A stretch of 39,281 bases of DNA from Paenibacillus phyllosphaerae (GCF_014192105.1 NZ_JACHXK010000036.1:1-39281), one strand, 5' to 3'; shown: positions 1-8,303, counted from the stretch's first letter. A program made the numbers and translations. Notes: generated by a model not told the origin, from the letters alone.

Positions 1-86
1 AGAAGTACCCAAGTGGCTCAAGGGGACCCTCTGCTAAGGGGTTAGACTGCGTAAGTGGTGCGAGGGTTCGAATCCCTCCTTCTCCG
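1..86 (+). tRNA. tRNA-Ser (GCT), 5' end truncated by the window edge
   Basis: Type II tRNA with a long variable arm. The anticodon loop reads CTGCTAA (anticodon GCT, AGC/AGU codons). The window begins at about base 3: the 3' acceptor strand CTTCTCC needs a 5' GG that is missing. No CCA is encoded after the discriminator G. It opens an array of ten tRNAs. Confidence 0.93.
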
Positions 87-98
87 TTCTATTTTCAA

Positions 99-173
99 GG
101 CCCGTTGGTCAAGGGGTTAAGACACCTCCCTTTCACGGAGGTAACAGGGGTTCGAATCCCCTACGGGTCACCA
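99..173 (+). tRNA. tRNA-Glu (TTC)
   Basis: Acceptor stem GGCCCGT pairs with ACGGGTC (one G-T pair). Anticodon loop CTTTCAC gives TTC. The T-arm has GGTTCGAAT and CCA is encoded. Identical to the tRNA at 2329-2403. Confidence 0.97.
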
Positions 174-181
174 TATAATGT

Positions 182-258
182 GGAGCCGTGGTGTAGAGGC
201 CTAACATGCCTGCCTGTCACGCAGGAGACCGCGGGTTCGAATCCCGTCGGCTCCGCCA
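182..258 (+). tRNA. tRNA-Asp (GTC)
   Basis: Acceptor stem GGAGCCG/CGGCTCC, anticodon loop CTGTCAC (GTC), canonical T-arm and encoded CCA. Identical to the copy at 2502-2578. Confidence 0.97.
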
Positions 259-282
259 TTATAACTTCATTACCCTCACTGT

Positions 283-357
283 TGGGGATTAGCCAAGCGG
301 TAAGGCAACGGACTTTGACTCCGTCATGCCAAGGTTCGAATCCTTGATCCCCAGCCA
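283..357 (+). tRNA. tRNA-Gln (TTG)
   Basis: Acceptor stem TGGGGAT/ATCCCCA, anticodon loop CTTTGAC (TTG), encoded CCA. Present only in the first array. Confidence 0.96.
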
Positions 358-363
358 TTGTAT

Positions 364-436
364 GAGCCATTAGCTCAGTTGGTAGAGCACCTGACTTTTA
401 ATCAGGGTGTCGTAGGTTCGAGTCCTACATGGCTCA
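364..436 (+). tRNA. tRNA-Lys (TTT)
   Basis: Acceptor stem GAGCCAT/ATGGCTC, anticodon loop CTTTTAA (TTT). The discriminator A is followed by CTTT, so CCA is not encoded, unlike most neighbours. Confidence 0.96.
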
Positions 437-451
437 CTTTCATTTTCATAT

Positions 452-537
452 GCGGTTGTGGTGGAATTGGCAGACACGCTATCTTGAGGGGGTAGTGCCC
501 ACCGGGTGTATGGGTTCGAGTCCCATCAACCGCACCA
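452..537 (+). tRNA. tRNA-Leu (GAG)
   Basis: Type II tRNA with long variable arm. Acceptor stem GCGGTTG/CAACCGC, anticodon loop TTGAGGG (GAG, CUC/CUU codons), encoded CCA. Confidence 0.95.
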
Positions 538-546
538 TATTATTTT

Positions 547-633
547 GCGGTCATGGCGGAATTGGCAGACGCGCTAGATTCAGGTTCTAGTGGTGTAACA
601 ACCGTGGAGGTTCAAGTCCTCTTGACCGCACCA
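547..633 (+). tRNA. tRNA-Leu (CAG)
   Basis: Type II tRNA. Acceptor stem GCGGTCA/TGACCGC, anticodon loop TTCAGGT (CAG), encoded CCA. Identical to the copy at 2678-2764. Confidence 0.96.
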
Positions 634-636
634 TAT

Positions 637-711
637 GCGGAAGTGGCTCAGCGGTAGAGCATCGCCTTGCCAAGGCGAGGGTCGCGGGTTCGATTCCCGT
701 CTTCCGCTCCA
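637..711 (+). tRNA. tRNA-Gly (GCC)
   Basis: Acceptor stem GCGGAAG/CTTCCGC, anticodon loop TTGCCAA (GCC), encoded CCA. Identical to the copy at 2768-2842. Confidence 0.97.
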
Positions 712-718
712 TTAATAC

Positions 719-795
719 GCGCCCTTAGCTCAGCTGGATAGAGCGTTTGACTACGAATCAAAAGGTCAGGAGTTCGAATCTCTTAGGGCGCGCCA
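719..795 (+). tRNA. tRNA-Arg (ACG)
   Basis: Acceptor stem GCGCCCT/AGGGCGC, anticodon loop TACGAAT (ACG; A34 expected to be edited to inosine by TadA), encoded CCA. Confidence 0.97.
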
Positions 796-803
796 TTTAT
801 TTT

Positions 804-880
804 CGGGATGTAGCTCAGCTTGGTAGAGCACCTGGTTTGGGACCAGGGGGTCGCATGTTCAAATCGTGTCATCCCGACCA
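804..880 (+). tRNA. tRNA-Pro (TGG)
   Basis: Acceptor stem CGGGATG/CATCCCG, anticodon loop TTTGGGA (TGG), encoded CCA. Last tRNA of the first array; the terminator at 913-942 follows. Confidence 0.96.
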
Positions 881-912
881 TTTATTTTCAAAGATACATA
901 GTTTAAGATAGT

Positions 913-942
913 AGTCGGTTTCCTTACGGGAATCGACTTTTT
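913..942 (+). terminator. Intrinsic terminator of the first tRNA operon
   Basis: An 11-bp stem, AGTCGGTTTCC with GGGAATCGACT (two G-T wobbles, TTAC loop), followed by a T run. It lies 33 bp after tRNA-Pro. Confidence 0.8.
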
Positions 943-1010
943 GATATTTATCGACCATAGCCATTATATAATGAAAGCAAGCAAAGCCCTGTTAGAAAGG
1001 AACGATCTCG

Positions 1011-2168
1011 TTGGCGATACATTGGCTGCGGGGGTACAACTTCTTCTACTTCTCGCTATTTTCTATCTTTCTTTCATTTCTCCCGATTTATTTGCGATCT
1101 CAGCATATTACGAATACGGAACTAGGGCTCATTCTCGGGCTTGGCGGCTTCGTCGGCATGCTGTCCCAGCCGATATGGGGAATGATTAGTGACCGCTTCC
1201 GATCGCTAAAGCATACGCTTGTGATGCTGCTTCTCGTGTCGGTCGGTATAGGTGCGGCATTGTTCCAGGCTTCCGATATGATACTGTTAGGCGTTCTAAC
1301 CGGGTTAATGTACTTTTTCTTCATGCCGACAGATCCTTTGGTGGAGAGCCTTAATTATCAGTCCGCTCAGAGACTGAATATTCCGTTTGGCTCGATTCGC
1401 ATGTTTGGCGCGCTTGGCTATGCGGCCTCCTCGCTCGTTGCAGGAGTTGCGATCGAGTATTATGGACAAGGCAGCTACTTCGCGCTGTTTATGTTATATG
1501 GCGTACTAGCGCTGCTCTTATGCTTAAAAACGCCGGAAGCACCAGCAGTTTCCAAACGAATGCAGTTGACGGATATGAAGCTTTTCCTGAAAGACAAACG
1601 TACCATTATGTTCTTTTCGTTAATCTTGATTCTTGCAATTCCGCATCGTATGAATGATATATTCATTGGCGTCTACATCCAAGAACTTGGAGGGACAGTT
1701 AGTCAAGTCGGCATAGCGTGGACGGTCATGACCTTATCCGAAGTGGTTGTATTTGCGGTAAGCCATCGATTAATTCGCGAAGGCAAAGAATTGGCAGTCA
1801 TCGCATGGGCTGCATTCTTCTATGCACTACGTTTCTTACTCAGTTCAATTATGGCTGCACCAATAGCTGTTGTAGGCCTTCAGCTGCTGCAAAGCGTATC
1901 GTTCGTCTTGTTCTACGCGGCGGCGATTCAATATTTATATCGCATCATACCGCCAGCATGGAAAGCAACGGGGCAGACCTTGCTCGCGACACTGTTATTC
2001 GGCATTTCCGGTGTGGTGAGTTCCACGCTTGGGGGATGGTTGTTCGATCAGGTCGGTGGACGGAACGTGTACCTTATCATGGCGCTGCTGGCTGGCGGAG
2101 GTATGGTCTATAGTTGGGCGATTCATGTAAAGATGAAAGACCAAAAAACCCAGAAAACGAGCCTCTAA
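1011..2168 (+). CDS. MFS transporter, PPP (phenylpropionate permease-like) family
   Basis: A 385-residue integral membrane protein with about 12 hydrophobic segments, matching major facilitator transporters of the MFS_1_like/PPP group. Visible marks are the N-terminal helix ending in PIYLRSQH, a loop-2/3 motif-A-like stretch QPIWGMISDRF at about residues 54-64, and a basic cytoplasmic C-terminus. The start is TTG at 1011, placed by AAAGGAA about 9 bases upstream; the ATG at 971 is in another frame. The gene sits alone between two tRNA operons. Its last codons overlap the left arm of its own terminator. The substrate is unknown; the family includes aromatic acid and nucleoside/sugar carriers. 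Confidence 0.88.
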   Translation: MAIHWLRGYNFFYFSLFSIFLSFLPIYLRSQHITNTELGLILGLGGFVGMLSQPIWGMISDRFRSLKHTLVMLLLVSVGIGAALFQASDMILLGVLTGLMYFFFMPTDPLVESLNYQSAQRLNIPFGSIRMFGALGYAASSLVAGVAIEYYGQGSYFALFMLYGVLALLLCLKTPEAPAVSKRMQLTDMKLFLKDKRTIMFFSLILILAIPHRMNDIFIGVYIQELGGTVSQVGIAWTVMTLSEVVVFAVSHRLIREGKELAVIAWAAFFYALRFLLSSIMAAPIAVVGLQLLQSVSFVLFYAAAIQYLYRIIPPAWKATGQTLLATLLFGISGVVSSTLGGWLFDQVGGRNVYLIMALLAGGGMVYSWAIHVKMKDQKTQKTSL

Positions 2169-2186
2169 GCTCGCTTTCTGGGTTTT
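2143..2186. terminator. Terminator overlapping the 3' end of the MFS gene
   Basis: A 16-bp stem, AACCCAGAAAACGAGC with GCTCGCTTTCTGGGTT (one wobble). A runs on the left and T runs on the right make it potentially bidirectional. The stop codon of the transporter lies in the loop. Confidence 0.85.
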
Positions 2187-2265
2187 GCCTGTAGGGGAGC
2201 AGGCTGACCGAGGTGACGTCGATCGACAATAAAACAGATATTTTTATATTTTTTCAGAAAAAGTA

Positions 2266-2295
2266 TTGCCAAGCCTAGAAATCATATGCTATATT
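2266..2295 (+). promoter_or_regulatory. Sigma-A-type promoter of the second tRNA operon
   Basis: -35 TTGCCA at 2266-2271, 18-bp spacer, -10 TATATT at 2290-2295, about 34 bp before tRNA-Glu. The surrounding sequence is AT-rich. Confidence 0.6.
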
Positions 2296-2328
2296 AATAA
2301 ACGTTCGTGTGAAACGAATTGCGAATAT

Positions 2329-2403
2329 GGCCCGTTGGTCAAGGGGTTAAGACACCTCCCTTTCACGGAGGTAACAGGGGTTCGAATCCCCTACGGGTCA
2401 CCA
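2329..2403 (+). tRNA. tRNA-Glu (TTC), second copy
   Basis: Same sequence as 99-173: acceptor GGCCCGT/ACGGGTC, anticodon TTC, CCA encoded. First gene of the second array. Confidence 0.97.
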
Positions 2404-2413
2404 TTTATATTAA

Positions 2414-2490
<77 letters not shown>

Positions 2491-2501
2491 AATAGTAACG
2501 C

Positions 2502-2578
2502 GGAGCCGTGGTGTAGAGGCCTAACATGCCTGCCTGTCACGCAGGAGACCGCGGGTTCGAATCCCGTCGGCTCCGCCA
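2502..2578 (+). tRNA. tRNA-Asp (GTC), second copy
   Basis: Identical to 182-258, with anticodon GTC and encoded CCA. Confidence 0.97.
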
Positions 2579-2591
2579 TCTATGTTAACAT

Positions 2592-2667
<76 letters not shown>

Positions 2668-2677
2668 GTATTATTTT

Positions 2678-2764
2678 GCGGTCATGGCGGAATTGGCAGA
2701 CGCGCTAGATTCAGGTTCTAGTGGTGTAACAACCGTGGAGGTTCAAGTCCTCTTGACCGCACCA
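2678..2764 (+). tRNA. tRNA-Leu (CAG), second copy
   Basis: Identical to 547-633: type II tRNA, anticodon CAG, CCA encoded. Confidence 0.96.
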
Positions 2765-2767
2765 TAA

Positions 2768-2842
2768 GCGGAAGTGGCTCAGCGGTAGAGCATCGCCTTG
2801 CCAAGGCGAGGGTCGCGGGTTCGATTCCCGTCTTCCGCTCCA
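2768..2842 (+). tRNA. tRNA-Gly (GCC), second copy
   Basis: Identical to 637-711: anticodon GCC, CCA encoded. Last gene of the second array. Confidence 0.97.
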
Positions 2843-2854
2843 TATGATGATTAG

Positions 2855-2880
2855 ACGTCCAGATTGCTGGACGTTTTTTT
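2855..2880 (+). terminator. Intrinsic terminator of the second tRNA operon
   Basis: A perfect 8-bp stem ACGTCCAG/CTGGACGT with loop ATTG, followed by seven T. A weaker ATCCGG/CCGGAT pair with a T run at 2886-2923 may act as a back-up. Confidence 0.9.
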
Positions 2881-2980
2881 GTTTTATCCGGTCGATATCC
2901 GTTGGTGTCGTCCGGATTTTTTTGATTACACAATGGAGTGCGTTAGATGGCATTTGCTGCGGTCCGGTGTCCATCCAATC

Positions 2981-3850
2981 CTAATCCAAGTACCAAGAGG
3001 TATGTCGACGGAAATGGGAAGGTGGTGCACCTGTAACCGCCTTGAATTTTTTGTAGAAACACGACAGGCTGTCGAAACCGCATTGCGCCGCAATTTCGCT
3101 GATTGAGCTGCTGCTGTGGTGAAGCAAGTCTTTGGCATATAGGATGCGTTGGGTAAAAATGTATTCCATCACATTGAGTCCGATGAGCTGTTGGAACAGC
3201 TGGGATAATTGCGTAGGGCTGACCTTCGTGAATCTGGCCAGCAACGGCAGATGAATGTCTTCGAACAGATGCTCATCGATATATTGTAACGCCTCGTTCA
3301 TCCAGGCGGAGATCGGGGTTGAGGTACGACTGTTAGGCAGCGTACCTTGGCAGAGCTCGGCATCTAGGAAGCGCAGCAACTGTTGCAGCATTTGGATGAC
3401 GGCAGGCTCACATCGATTCTTGGACGTATGCGCTAAGTGAAGATGGTCCAGCAATTGAGGAATGGACTTGTTATCCTGTTTCGTATCCCATCGGTAGTGC
3501 TTGCTCAGCTTGCAGTATTCGAACATTGTCGATGGCGTGAAAGAATCTGCCGCGGCGCCATCCGAGAATAGGAGAGGACTGAATGTGAGTGCTGTAGTAA
3601 TTGCGGGGTCTATCGCATCCGGGAGTGTACGGTGAATGGTATTGCCTGGAATGAGGAACAGATCGCCGGCTTGCATATCATACAGCGTCTGTCCGATGAA
3701 CAAAGTTCCCTGTCCGGGATGAACGTAGACGATTGCCGGCCAGTCATGAACATATTCGAGCAACTCGGGATGTGTGCTCCTCATGCATTGGTAGGCCAAA
3801 AGGAACCCGGGTAAGCTCTTGGCCTTGCAGTGATTGCGTGTCGGATTCAC
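2981..3850 (-). CDS. AraC family transcriptional regulator with N-terminal cupin domain
   Basis: The C-terminal ~100 residues form a double helix-turn-helix of the AraC/XylS family. HTH1 lies around LPLLARFTKVSPTQLSQLF; HTH2 lies around ISEIAAQCGFDSLSCFYKKF, followed by the family hallmark KKFKAVTGAPPSHFR. The N-terminal half reads as a cupin sensor (VYVHPGQGTLFIGQ, then MQAGDLFLIPGNTIH). The longest reading frame begins at 3943. GTG at 3850 is preferred because AAGGAG lies 9 bases upstream and no Shine-Dalgarno supports the longer forms; this gives 289 residues, a normal size. The effector and targets are unknown. The divergent neighbour encodes a secreted transglutaminase-like protein. Confidence 0.85.
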   Translation of the reverse strand: MNPTRNHCKAKSLPGFLLAYQCMRSTHPELLEYVHDWPAIVYVHPGQGTLFIGQTLYDMQAGDLFLIPGNTIHRTLPDAIDPAITTALTFSPLLFSDGAAADSFTPSTMFEYCKLSKHYRWDTKQDNKSIPQLLDHLHLAHTSKNRCEPAVIQMLQQLLRFLDAELCQGTLPNSRTSTPISAWMNEALQYIDEHLFEDIHLPLLARFTKVSPTQLSQLFQQLIGLNVMEYIFTQRILYAKDLLHHSSSSISEIAAQCGFDSLSCFYKKFKAVTGAPPSHFRRHTSWYLD

Positions 3851-4065
3851 GTTGGGAGGCTCCTTCACATTCATTTTTGACGGCCCCAGGATTGGAATGA
3901 TGGGGGTGATGAACAAACAGGTATCATGGAACGTGGTGCTCATCGTCGATTTAGCGGCTTATGGATGATTTACACTGCAGAAGTTTGTCTTGAATCGTGT
4001 TCATTCGACTTCAGCTTGGAGAAATTTAGTGACGCCAAATTGGACTAAACCCGAGGAGTTTGTCC

Positions 4066-4101
4066 GAGAACTTTGTTCTCCAATAATTGTTAGCGTATAA
4101 T
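4066..4101 (+). promoter_or_regulatory. Promoter with overlapping inverted repeat before the transglutaminase-like gene
   Basis: -35 TTGTTC at 4073-4078, 17-bp spacer and perfect -10 TATAAT at 4096-4101. A perfect inverted repeat GAGAAC-TTT-GTTCTC (4066-4080) covers the -35 box, where a repressor or the divergent AraC protein could bind. The promoter is visible; the operator is an inference. Confidence 0.6.
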
Positions 4102-4135
4102 GAGGATAGGACATCCGATCGGAGGCACTTACATT

Positions 4136-4936
4136 ATGCGCAGCCTGTTTGTGAGAATTGTGCTAATTGTTGTCGTCATTGGGTATGGACTCGGTACGGA
4201 TTTTCGCTTCACGGTTGTTCAGGCCAAAGGCGAACTTCCCGCAACCCTCGAGGCGCTCGAGCAAGATATTGCCCACTCATTGAGGAACCAGCAGACGGCT
4301 ATCACCTTGTCCTACGCTGGTAACAAAACTGAACTGTCATCAGAAATCGCAGAACTGATGCGGCGTGCAATCGGTCAGGATGATTATATCGCCTATATCG
4401 TGGATTCTTACTTTTACTCTGTTCGTTCGTGGGGAACCACGGCTTCCATTCGAATTAACGTTCGCTACCGGGAAACGGCTGAACAGACGAAACTGGTGGA
4501 CGAGCGTATTGCGAGTGTGCTGTCTAATCTCATAACCCCTGATATGAAAGAAGAGCAGAAGGTACAAGCCATTCATGATTGGATTGTGCTGCACATGCGC
4601 TACGATGAGGCGCTGCAACGCTATACGGCCTACGAAGCGCTTACGCAAGGAACCGCCGTCTGCCAAGGGTATACGCTGTTGGCATACCGGATGCTTCAAG
4701 CTGCTGGCCTCACCAGCCGCATCGCGGAAGGGGAGGTTCACACAGGCAGCCACGTATGGAACCTTGTCCAGATTAGAGGCAATTGGCACCATATGGACGT
4801 TACATGGGATGATCCTTTGCCGGATCGGGCCGGGAAAGTCCGATACGCCTATTTTTTGAAAAGTGATGAAGAGATGCGTAACGACCACAAGTGGGTGAAA
4901 ACTTATCCTCTCGCAACCCCATATGTCACAGACTAG
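4136..4936 (+). CDS. Exported transglutaminase-like domain protein
   Basis: A 266-residue protein with an N-terminal signal or anchor helix (residues ~3-20, rich in Ile/Val/Leu), so it probably acts at the cell surface. The catalytic triad of the transglutaminase/protease-like fold is visible: Cys176 in TAVCQGY, His206 in GSHVWNLV and Asp221 in HMDVTWDDP. The segment VQAIHDWIVLHMRYD before the Cys is typical of the core domain. The start at 4136 is chosen because GGAGG lies 10 bases upstream; a longer in-frame ATG at 4100 lacks such a site. Family members cut or crosslink peptides or sugars at the cell wall. The exact substrate is unknown. Confidence 0.85.
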   Translation: MRSLFVRIVLIVVVIGYGLGTDFRFTVVQAKGELPATLEALEQDIAHSLRNQQTAITLSYAGNKTELSSEIAELMRRAIGQDDYIAYIVDSYFYSVRSWGTTASIRINVRYRETAEQTKLVDERIASVLSNLITPDMKEEQKVQAIHDWIVLHMRYDEALQRYTAYEALTQGTAVCQGYTLLAYRMLQAAGLTSRIAEGEVHTGSHVWNLVQIRGNWHHMDVTWDDPLPDRAGKVRYAYFLKSDEEMRNDHKWVKTYPLATPYVTD

Positions 4937-5102
4937 ATTCGGACATGAAGAGGAGCCGAGGGATGTTTGTTGTAGGTGTATGCTCGAACACGGCGTGTTA
5001 CTGTTCATGGATGCTAGGGAATGCGGGTGGATTTTTGACGTCGCTTTGCAAGCGTTTCCTGTGCAGGATGGGCTGCCTATTGAATGCAATGTTCCTACAT
5101 AA
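4923..5102 (+). CDS. Possible small cysteine-rich protein, 59 residues (uncertain)
   Basis: An open frame beginning ATG at 4923 overlaps the last 14 bases of the transglutaminase-like gene in another frame. It encodes 59 residues, including CCRCMLEHG, RECGWIFDVA and GLPIECNVPT. The composition looks more protein-like than the other frames here and there are four or more cysteines. No good Shine-Dalgarno precedes it, so expression would need translational coupling to the gene upstream. It could equally be remnant or chance sequence. The rest of the gap to 5231 holds no convincing gene; a weak promoter (TTGGCG at 5177, TACAAA at 5199) lies at its end. Confidence 0.25.
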   Translation: MSQTRFGHEEEPRDVCCRCMLEHGVLLFMDARECGWIFDVALQAFPVQDGLPIECNVPT

Positions 5103-5231
5103 GATGGGCACTCAAGGGACAACTGTTACGCCCACCTGTTGAGATACGCAGAGGCGGAGGGATTTTCGTCTACCGATTGGCGCACTTGTATTTATTCGTA
5201 CAAATTGGATCATACGTGGGAGTAACGATCG

Positions 5232-6365
5232 ATGAGAATTGTACCAGCTATTGTATTTCTTGCTCTTTTCCTTGGATTGAATGCATGGATTAGTTGGAAT
5301 GGGTCCTTGTTCTGGGAGGAAGTCCTTCCCGCATCTTTCATCCAGATTTACTGGGCGGTCTACGCCATACTGGCGTTTGCCTATATAGCATCAATGCTCC
5401 TTCGCAAGCTCCTGCCATATTGGGGCTATTCGACTCTGAAAGTGATCGGCTCTTACGGCTTGGCGATTCTCTTCTATTCGCTGCTGCTCGTGCCCGCCGC
5501 CGATCTGATCTACGGCTTGCTTCGCCTGGCTGGCTTCGGCCGGAACAGTGCGTTGCATACGGCTGGGTGGTTCGCCTCCGGCATGTTGGCGCTGCTCATC
5601 GCACGAGGCTCGTGGAATGCATGGCGCCCTATCATTCGACGCTATGACATTGTTATTGACAAAAAAGCCGGCCGGTTCCGCGAGCTGCGCGTTGCGATGG
5701 CCTCGGATCTTCATCTAGGCAACATCGTGGGCAAGCGTCATTTGAAACGGCTCATACGGTCGGTCGAGACGATCCAACCGGATCTCATTCTGCTCCCTGG
5801 CGATGTGCTTGATGACAGCGTGGAGCCGTTCGTACGCCAGAATATGGCCGAGGTGATGAGGGAGCTGCGCGCACCGCTTGGCGTGTATGCTACGCTTGGC
5901 AATCATGAATACTATGGCGGGCATATCGACGAGTACGCGCAGCGTATGAAAGCGATCGGAATCGAGGTTCTGCAGGATCAGACGGTGAACATCGCGGATT
6001 CCTTGTATGTCGCAGGACGCAAGGACAAGACGGCGGAAGCGCTGCAAGGCGGAAGGCTCCCGGTAACGGAGTTATTGCATGAGCTCGACCATAGCAAGCC
6101 GATCCTGCTGCTGGACCATCAGCCTTACAGCTTTGACAAAGCTGCGGAAGCAGGAGCCGATCTGATGCTCTCCGGTCATACGCATCGGGGGCAAATGGCG
6201 CCGAATCACTGGATTACCGGCCGGCTGTTCGAGCTGGATTGGGGTTATCTGCGCAAGCATGCGATGCATGTCATCGTCTCTTCCGGCTTCGGAACCTGGG
6301 GGCCTCCAATTCGGCTGGGCAGCCGCAGCGAGGTCATTGACATCCGCATCACCTTCCAGGGCTAG
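5232..6365 (+). CDS. Membrane-anchored metallophosphoesterase
   Basis: 377 residues. The first ~130 contain four hydrophobic segments; the rest is a calcineurin-like phosphoesterase domain with the complete dimetal motif set: ASDLHLG (Asp159, His161), PGDVLDD (Asp191), LGNHEYY (Asn224, His225), DHQP (His296) and SGHTHRGQ (His316, His318). This layout matches the YaeI/YkuE-type group, whose studied members hydrolyse phosphodiesters or pyrophosphates in lipid or cell-wall metabolism. The ATG start has GGGAG 9 bases upstream. It is transcribed alone or with weak coupling to neighbours. The physiological substrate cannot be told from sequence. Confidence 0.88.
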   Translation: MRIVPAIVFLALFLGLNAWISWNGSLFWEEVLPASFIQIYWAVYAILAFAYIASMLLRKLLPYWGYSTLKVIGSYGLAILFYSLLLVPAADLIYGLLRLAGFGRNSALHTAGWFASGMLALLIARGSWNAWRPIIRRYDIVIDKKAGRFRELRVAMASDLHLGNIVGKRHLKRLIRSVETIQPDLILLPGDVLDDSVEPFVRQNMAEVMRELRAPLGVYATLGNHEYYGGHIDEYAQRMKAIGIEVLQDQTVNIADSLYVAGRKDKTAEALQGGRLPVTELLHELDHSKPILLLDHQPYSFDKAAEAGADLMLSGHTHRGQMAPNHWITGRLFELDWGYLRKHAMHVIVSSGFGTWGPPIRLGSRSEVIDIRITFQG

Positions 6366-6467
6366 CGAGCGCGGCGAGTGGAAAACTGCACCATGGGTAC
6401 AATGTAGGAGGAGCTGCACATCAGGTTGTAACATGAACATCATTATCAATCATTGGAGGTCAAGAAG

Positions 6468-7856
6468 ATGAGCTATCGGATTGAGAAAGATTCCATGGGA
6501 GAAATTCAAGTACCTGAAGAACGTTTGTGGGGAGCGCAGACCCAGCGCAGCCTCGAGAACTTCAAGATTGGCACGGAAAAAATGCCGCTTGGAATCATTC
6601 ATGCATTTGCTTACCTGAAGAAGAGTGCAGCTTTGGCGAACAAAGATCTGGGCAAGCTTGATGGCGCGAAAGCTGACGCGATCGCAGACGCTGCCGATGA
6701 AATTCTCGGCGGCCGCTGGGATGATGAATTCCCGCTCGCGGTCTGGCAGACGGGCAGCGGTACGCAATCGAATATGAACGTCAATGAAGTGATCGCGCGC
6801 CGGGCCTCCCAGCTTCTCGCGGAACGCGGCAATGATGGCAAAGTTCATCCGAACGACGACGTCAACCGTTCGCAAAGCTCCAATGATACGTTCCCGACCG
6901 CGATGCATGTCGCTGCGCTCATTGCAGTTGAAGAGCTGGTGCTGCCGGCGATCGAGCAGTTCAAATCGACGTTGGTGGCGAAGAGCGAAGCGTTCACGGA
7001 TGTGATCAAAATCGGACGCACCCATCTGCAGGATGCGACGCCGCTGACACTTGGCCAAGAAATTAGCGGCTGGGTACGCATGCTGGAGAAGTCCGATGCA
7101 ATGATCCGTCTGAGCTCGGAGTCGCTGCGCGAACTGGCTATCGGCGGAACAGCGGTAGGCACAGGTCTCAACGCGCATCCGGAGTTCGGCGACAAGACAG
7201 CCGAGGAGATTAGCCGACTGACAGGCAAAACGTTCAAGAGCGCGGTTAACAAGTTCCATGCGCTTACCAGTCATGACGAGTTGGTCTTCGTGCACGGTGC
7301 ATTCAAAGCATTGGCGGCGGACCTGATGAAAATTGCCAATGATGTTCGCTGGCTGTCCAGCGGCCCGCGCTGCGGGATCGGCGAGATCCGCATTCCGGAG
7401 AACGAGCCAGGCAGCTCCATCATGCCAGGCAAAGTAAATCCGACGCAGAGCGAGGCGCTTACAATGGTCGTCTGCCAAGTGATGGGCAACGACGCGGCGA
7501 TCGGTTTTGCAGCGAGCCAAGGTAATTTTGAACTGAACGTATTTAAGCCGGTTATCATTCATAATTTCCTGCAATCGGCACGCCTGCTGGCGGACGCGAT
7601 TCGTTCGTTCGATGAGAATTGCGCAGTCGGCATCGAAGCGAATCTCGACACGATCAAACGCCACCTGAACGAGTCGCTGATGCTCGTCACGGCATTGAAT
7701 CCTCATATCGGTTACGAGAATGCGGCGACGATCGCGAAGACGGCTCATAAAGAGGGTCTGACGCTACGCGAGGCGGCTGTTCGCAGCGGACTTATCACGG
7801 GCGAGAAGTTCGACGAGGTTGTAAAGGCCGAGGACATGATTCATCCGAAAGAATAG
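6468..7856 (+). CDS. fumC: Class II fumarate hydratase (fumarase C)
   Basis: A 462-residue cytosolic enzyme that converts fumarate and L-malate reversibly in the citric acid cycle. The superfamily signature GSSIMPGKVN is at about residues 315-324 with the catalytic Ser317. The proton-handling His186 lies in GRTHLQDA. GSGTQSNMNVNEV (~96-108) and RSQSSNDTFPT (~134-144) are the substrate-binding loops typical of FumC. ATG 6468 is the start: the TTG at 6453 lies on the Shine-Dalgarno itself (GGAGGT at 6455-6460). The thioesterase and nitroreductase genes follow on the same strand with short gaps, and the first terminator comes only after the third gene. Confidence 0.97.
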   Translation: MSYRIEKDSMGEIQVPEERLWGAQTQRSLENFKIGTEKMPLGIIHAFAYLKKSAALANKDLGKLDGAKADAIADAADEILGGRWDDEFPLAVWQTGSGTQSNMNVNEVIARRASQLLAERGNDGKVHPNDDVNRSQSSNDTFPTAMHVAALIAVEELVLPAIEQFKSTLVAKSEAFTDVIKIGRTHLQDATPLTLGQEISGWVRMLEKSDAMIRLSSESLRELAIGGTAVGTGLNAHPEFGDKTAEEISRLTGKTFKSAVNKFHALTSHDELVFVHGAFKALAADLMKIANDVRWLSSGPRCGIGEIRIPENEPGSSIMPGKVNPTQSEALTMVVCQVMGNDAAIGFAASQGNFELNVFKPVIIHNFLQSARLLADAIRSFDENCAVGIEANLDTIKRHLNESLMLVTALNPHIGYENAATIAKTAHKEGLTLREAAVRSGLITGEKFDEVVKAEDMIHPKE

Positions 7857-7886
7857 CAAGCGCCTGTAGAAAATCGACAGGAAGAA

Positions 7887-8303
7887 GTGAGGGTACTGCA
7901 AGCCAAGCTTAGCTTAGTCGTGCGTTCGACTGAAATCGATGTGAACGGCCATGTGAACAATGCCAAGTATTTGGAGTATCTGGAGTGGGGCAGGGAAGAG
8001 TGGTACGAGCAGGCGAAGCTGCCGTACGAAGCGTTCCTCCAGTTGGGCATTCAGACGGTTACAGTCAACATCAACATCAATTACCGGCGTGAGTGCAGGC
8101 AGGGCGATCAGCTGACGGTCATCACGCAAGCGGATAAAGCCGGGAGAAGCAGCTACGTGCTCCGCCAGGAAATCGTGAACGCGCGCGGCGAAGTATGCGC
8201 CGATGCGCTCGTAACCAGCGTCACGATGGACTCGGATACGCGCAAAAGCAAACCGATGCCGGAGAGACTGCGGACGTTGTTCCCGGAAGTTGACGCCAAT
8301 TAA
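7887..8303 (+). CDS. Acyl-CoA thioesterase, 4HBT hotdog family
   Basis: A 138-residue single hotdog domain. The family signature is near the N-terminus: EIDVNGHVNNAKYLEYLEW, with the catalytic-type Asp and the HVNN-Y pattern of YbgC/4-hydroxybenzoyl-CoA thioesterase relatives. It is expected to hydrolyse an acyl-CoA thioester in the cytosol; chain preference is unknown. The GTG start at 7887 is the only reasonable one that keeps the whole domain. Its Shine-Dalgarno (AGGA at 7879-7882) is closer than usual, so translation may lean on the fumC gene ending 30 bases upstream. Probable middle gene of a three-gene run. Confidence 0.85.
   Translation: MRVLQAKLSLVVRSTEIDVNGHVNNAKYLEYLEWGREEWYEQAKLPYEAFLQLGIQTVTVNININYRRECRQGDQLTVITQADKAGRSSYVLRQEIVNARGEVCADALVTSVTMDSDTRKSKPMPERLRTLFPEVDAN

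Noticed and set aside
161..370. Open frames within the tRNA arrays (also 2711-2974)
   Set aside because: Entirely made of tRNA sequence; no ribosome sites.
4340..5122. 260-codon antisense frame over the transglutaminase-like gene
   Set aside because: The plus-strand gene has a signal peptide, catalytic triad, promoter and ribosome site; the antisense frame has none.
6450..7748. 432-codon open frame antisense to fumC
   Set aside because: It mirrors the codon pattern of fumC, has no ribosome site, and its Arg/Cys-rich translation resembles no protein family.
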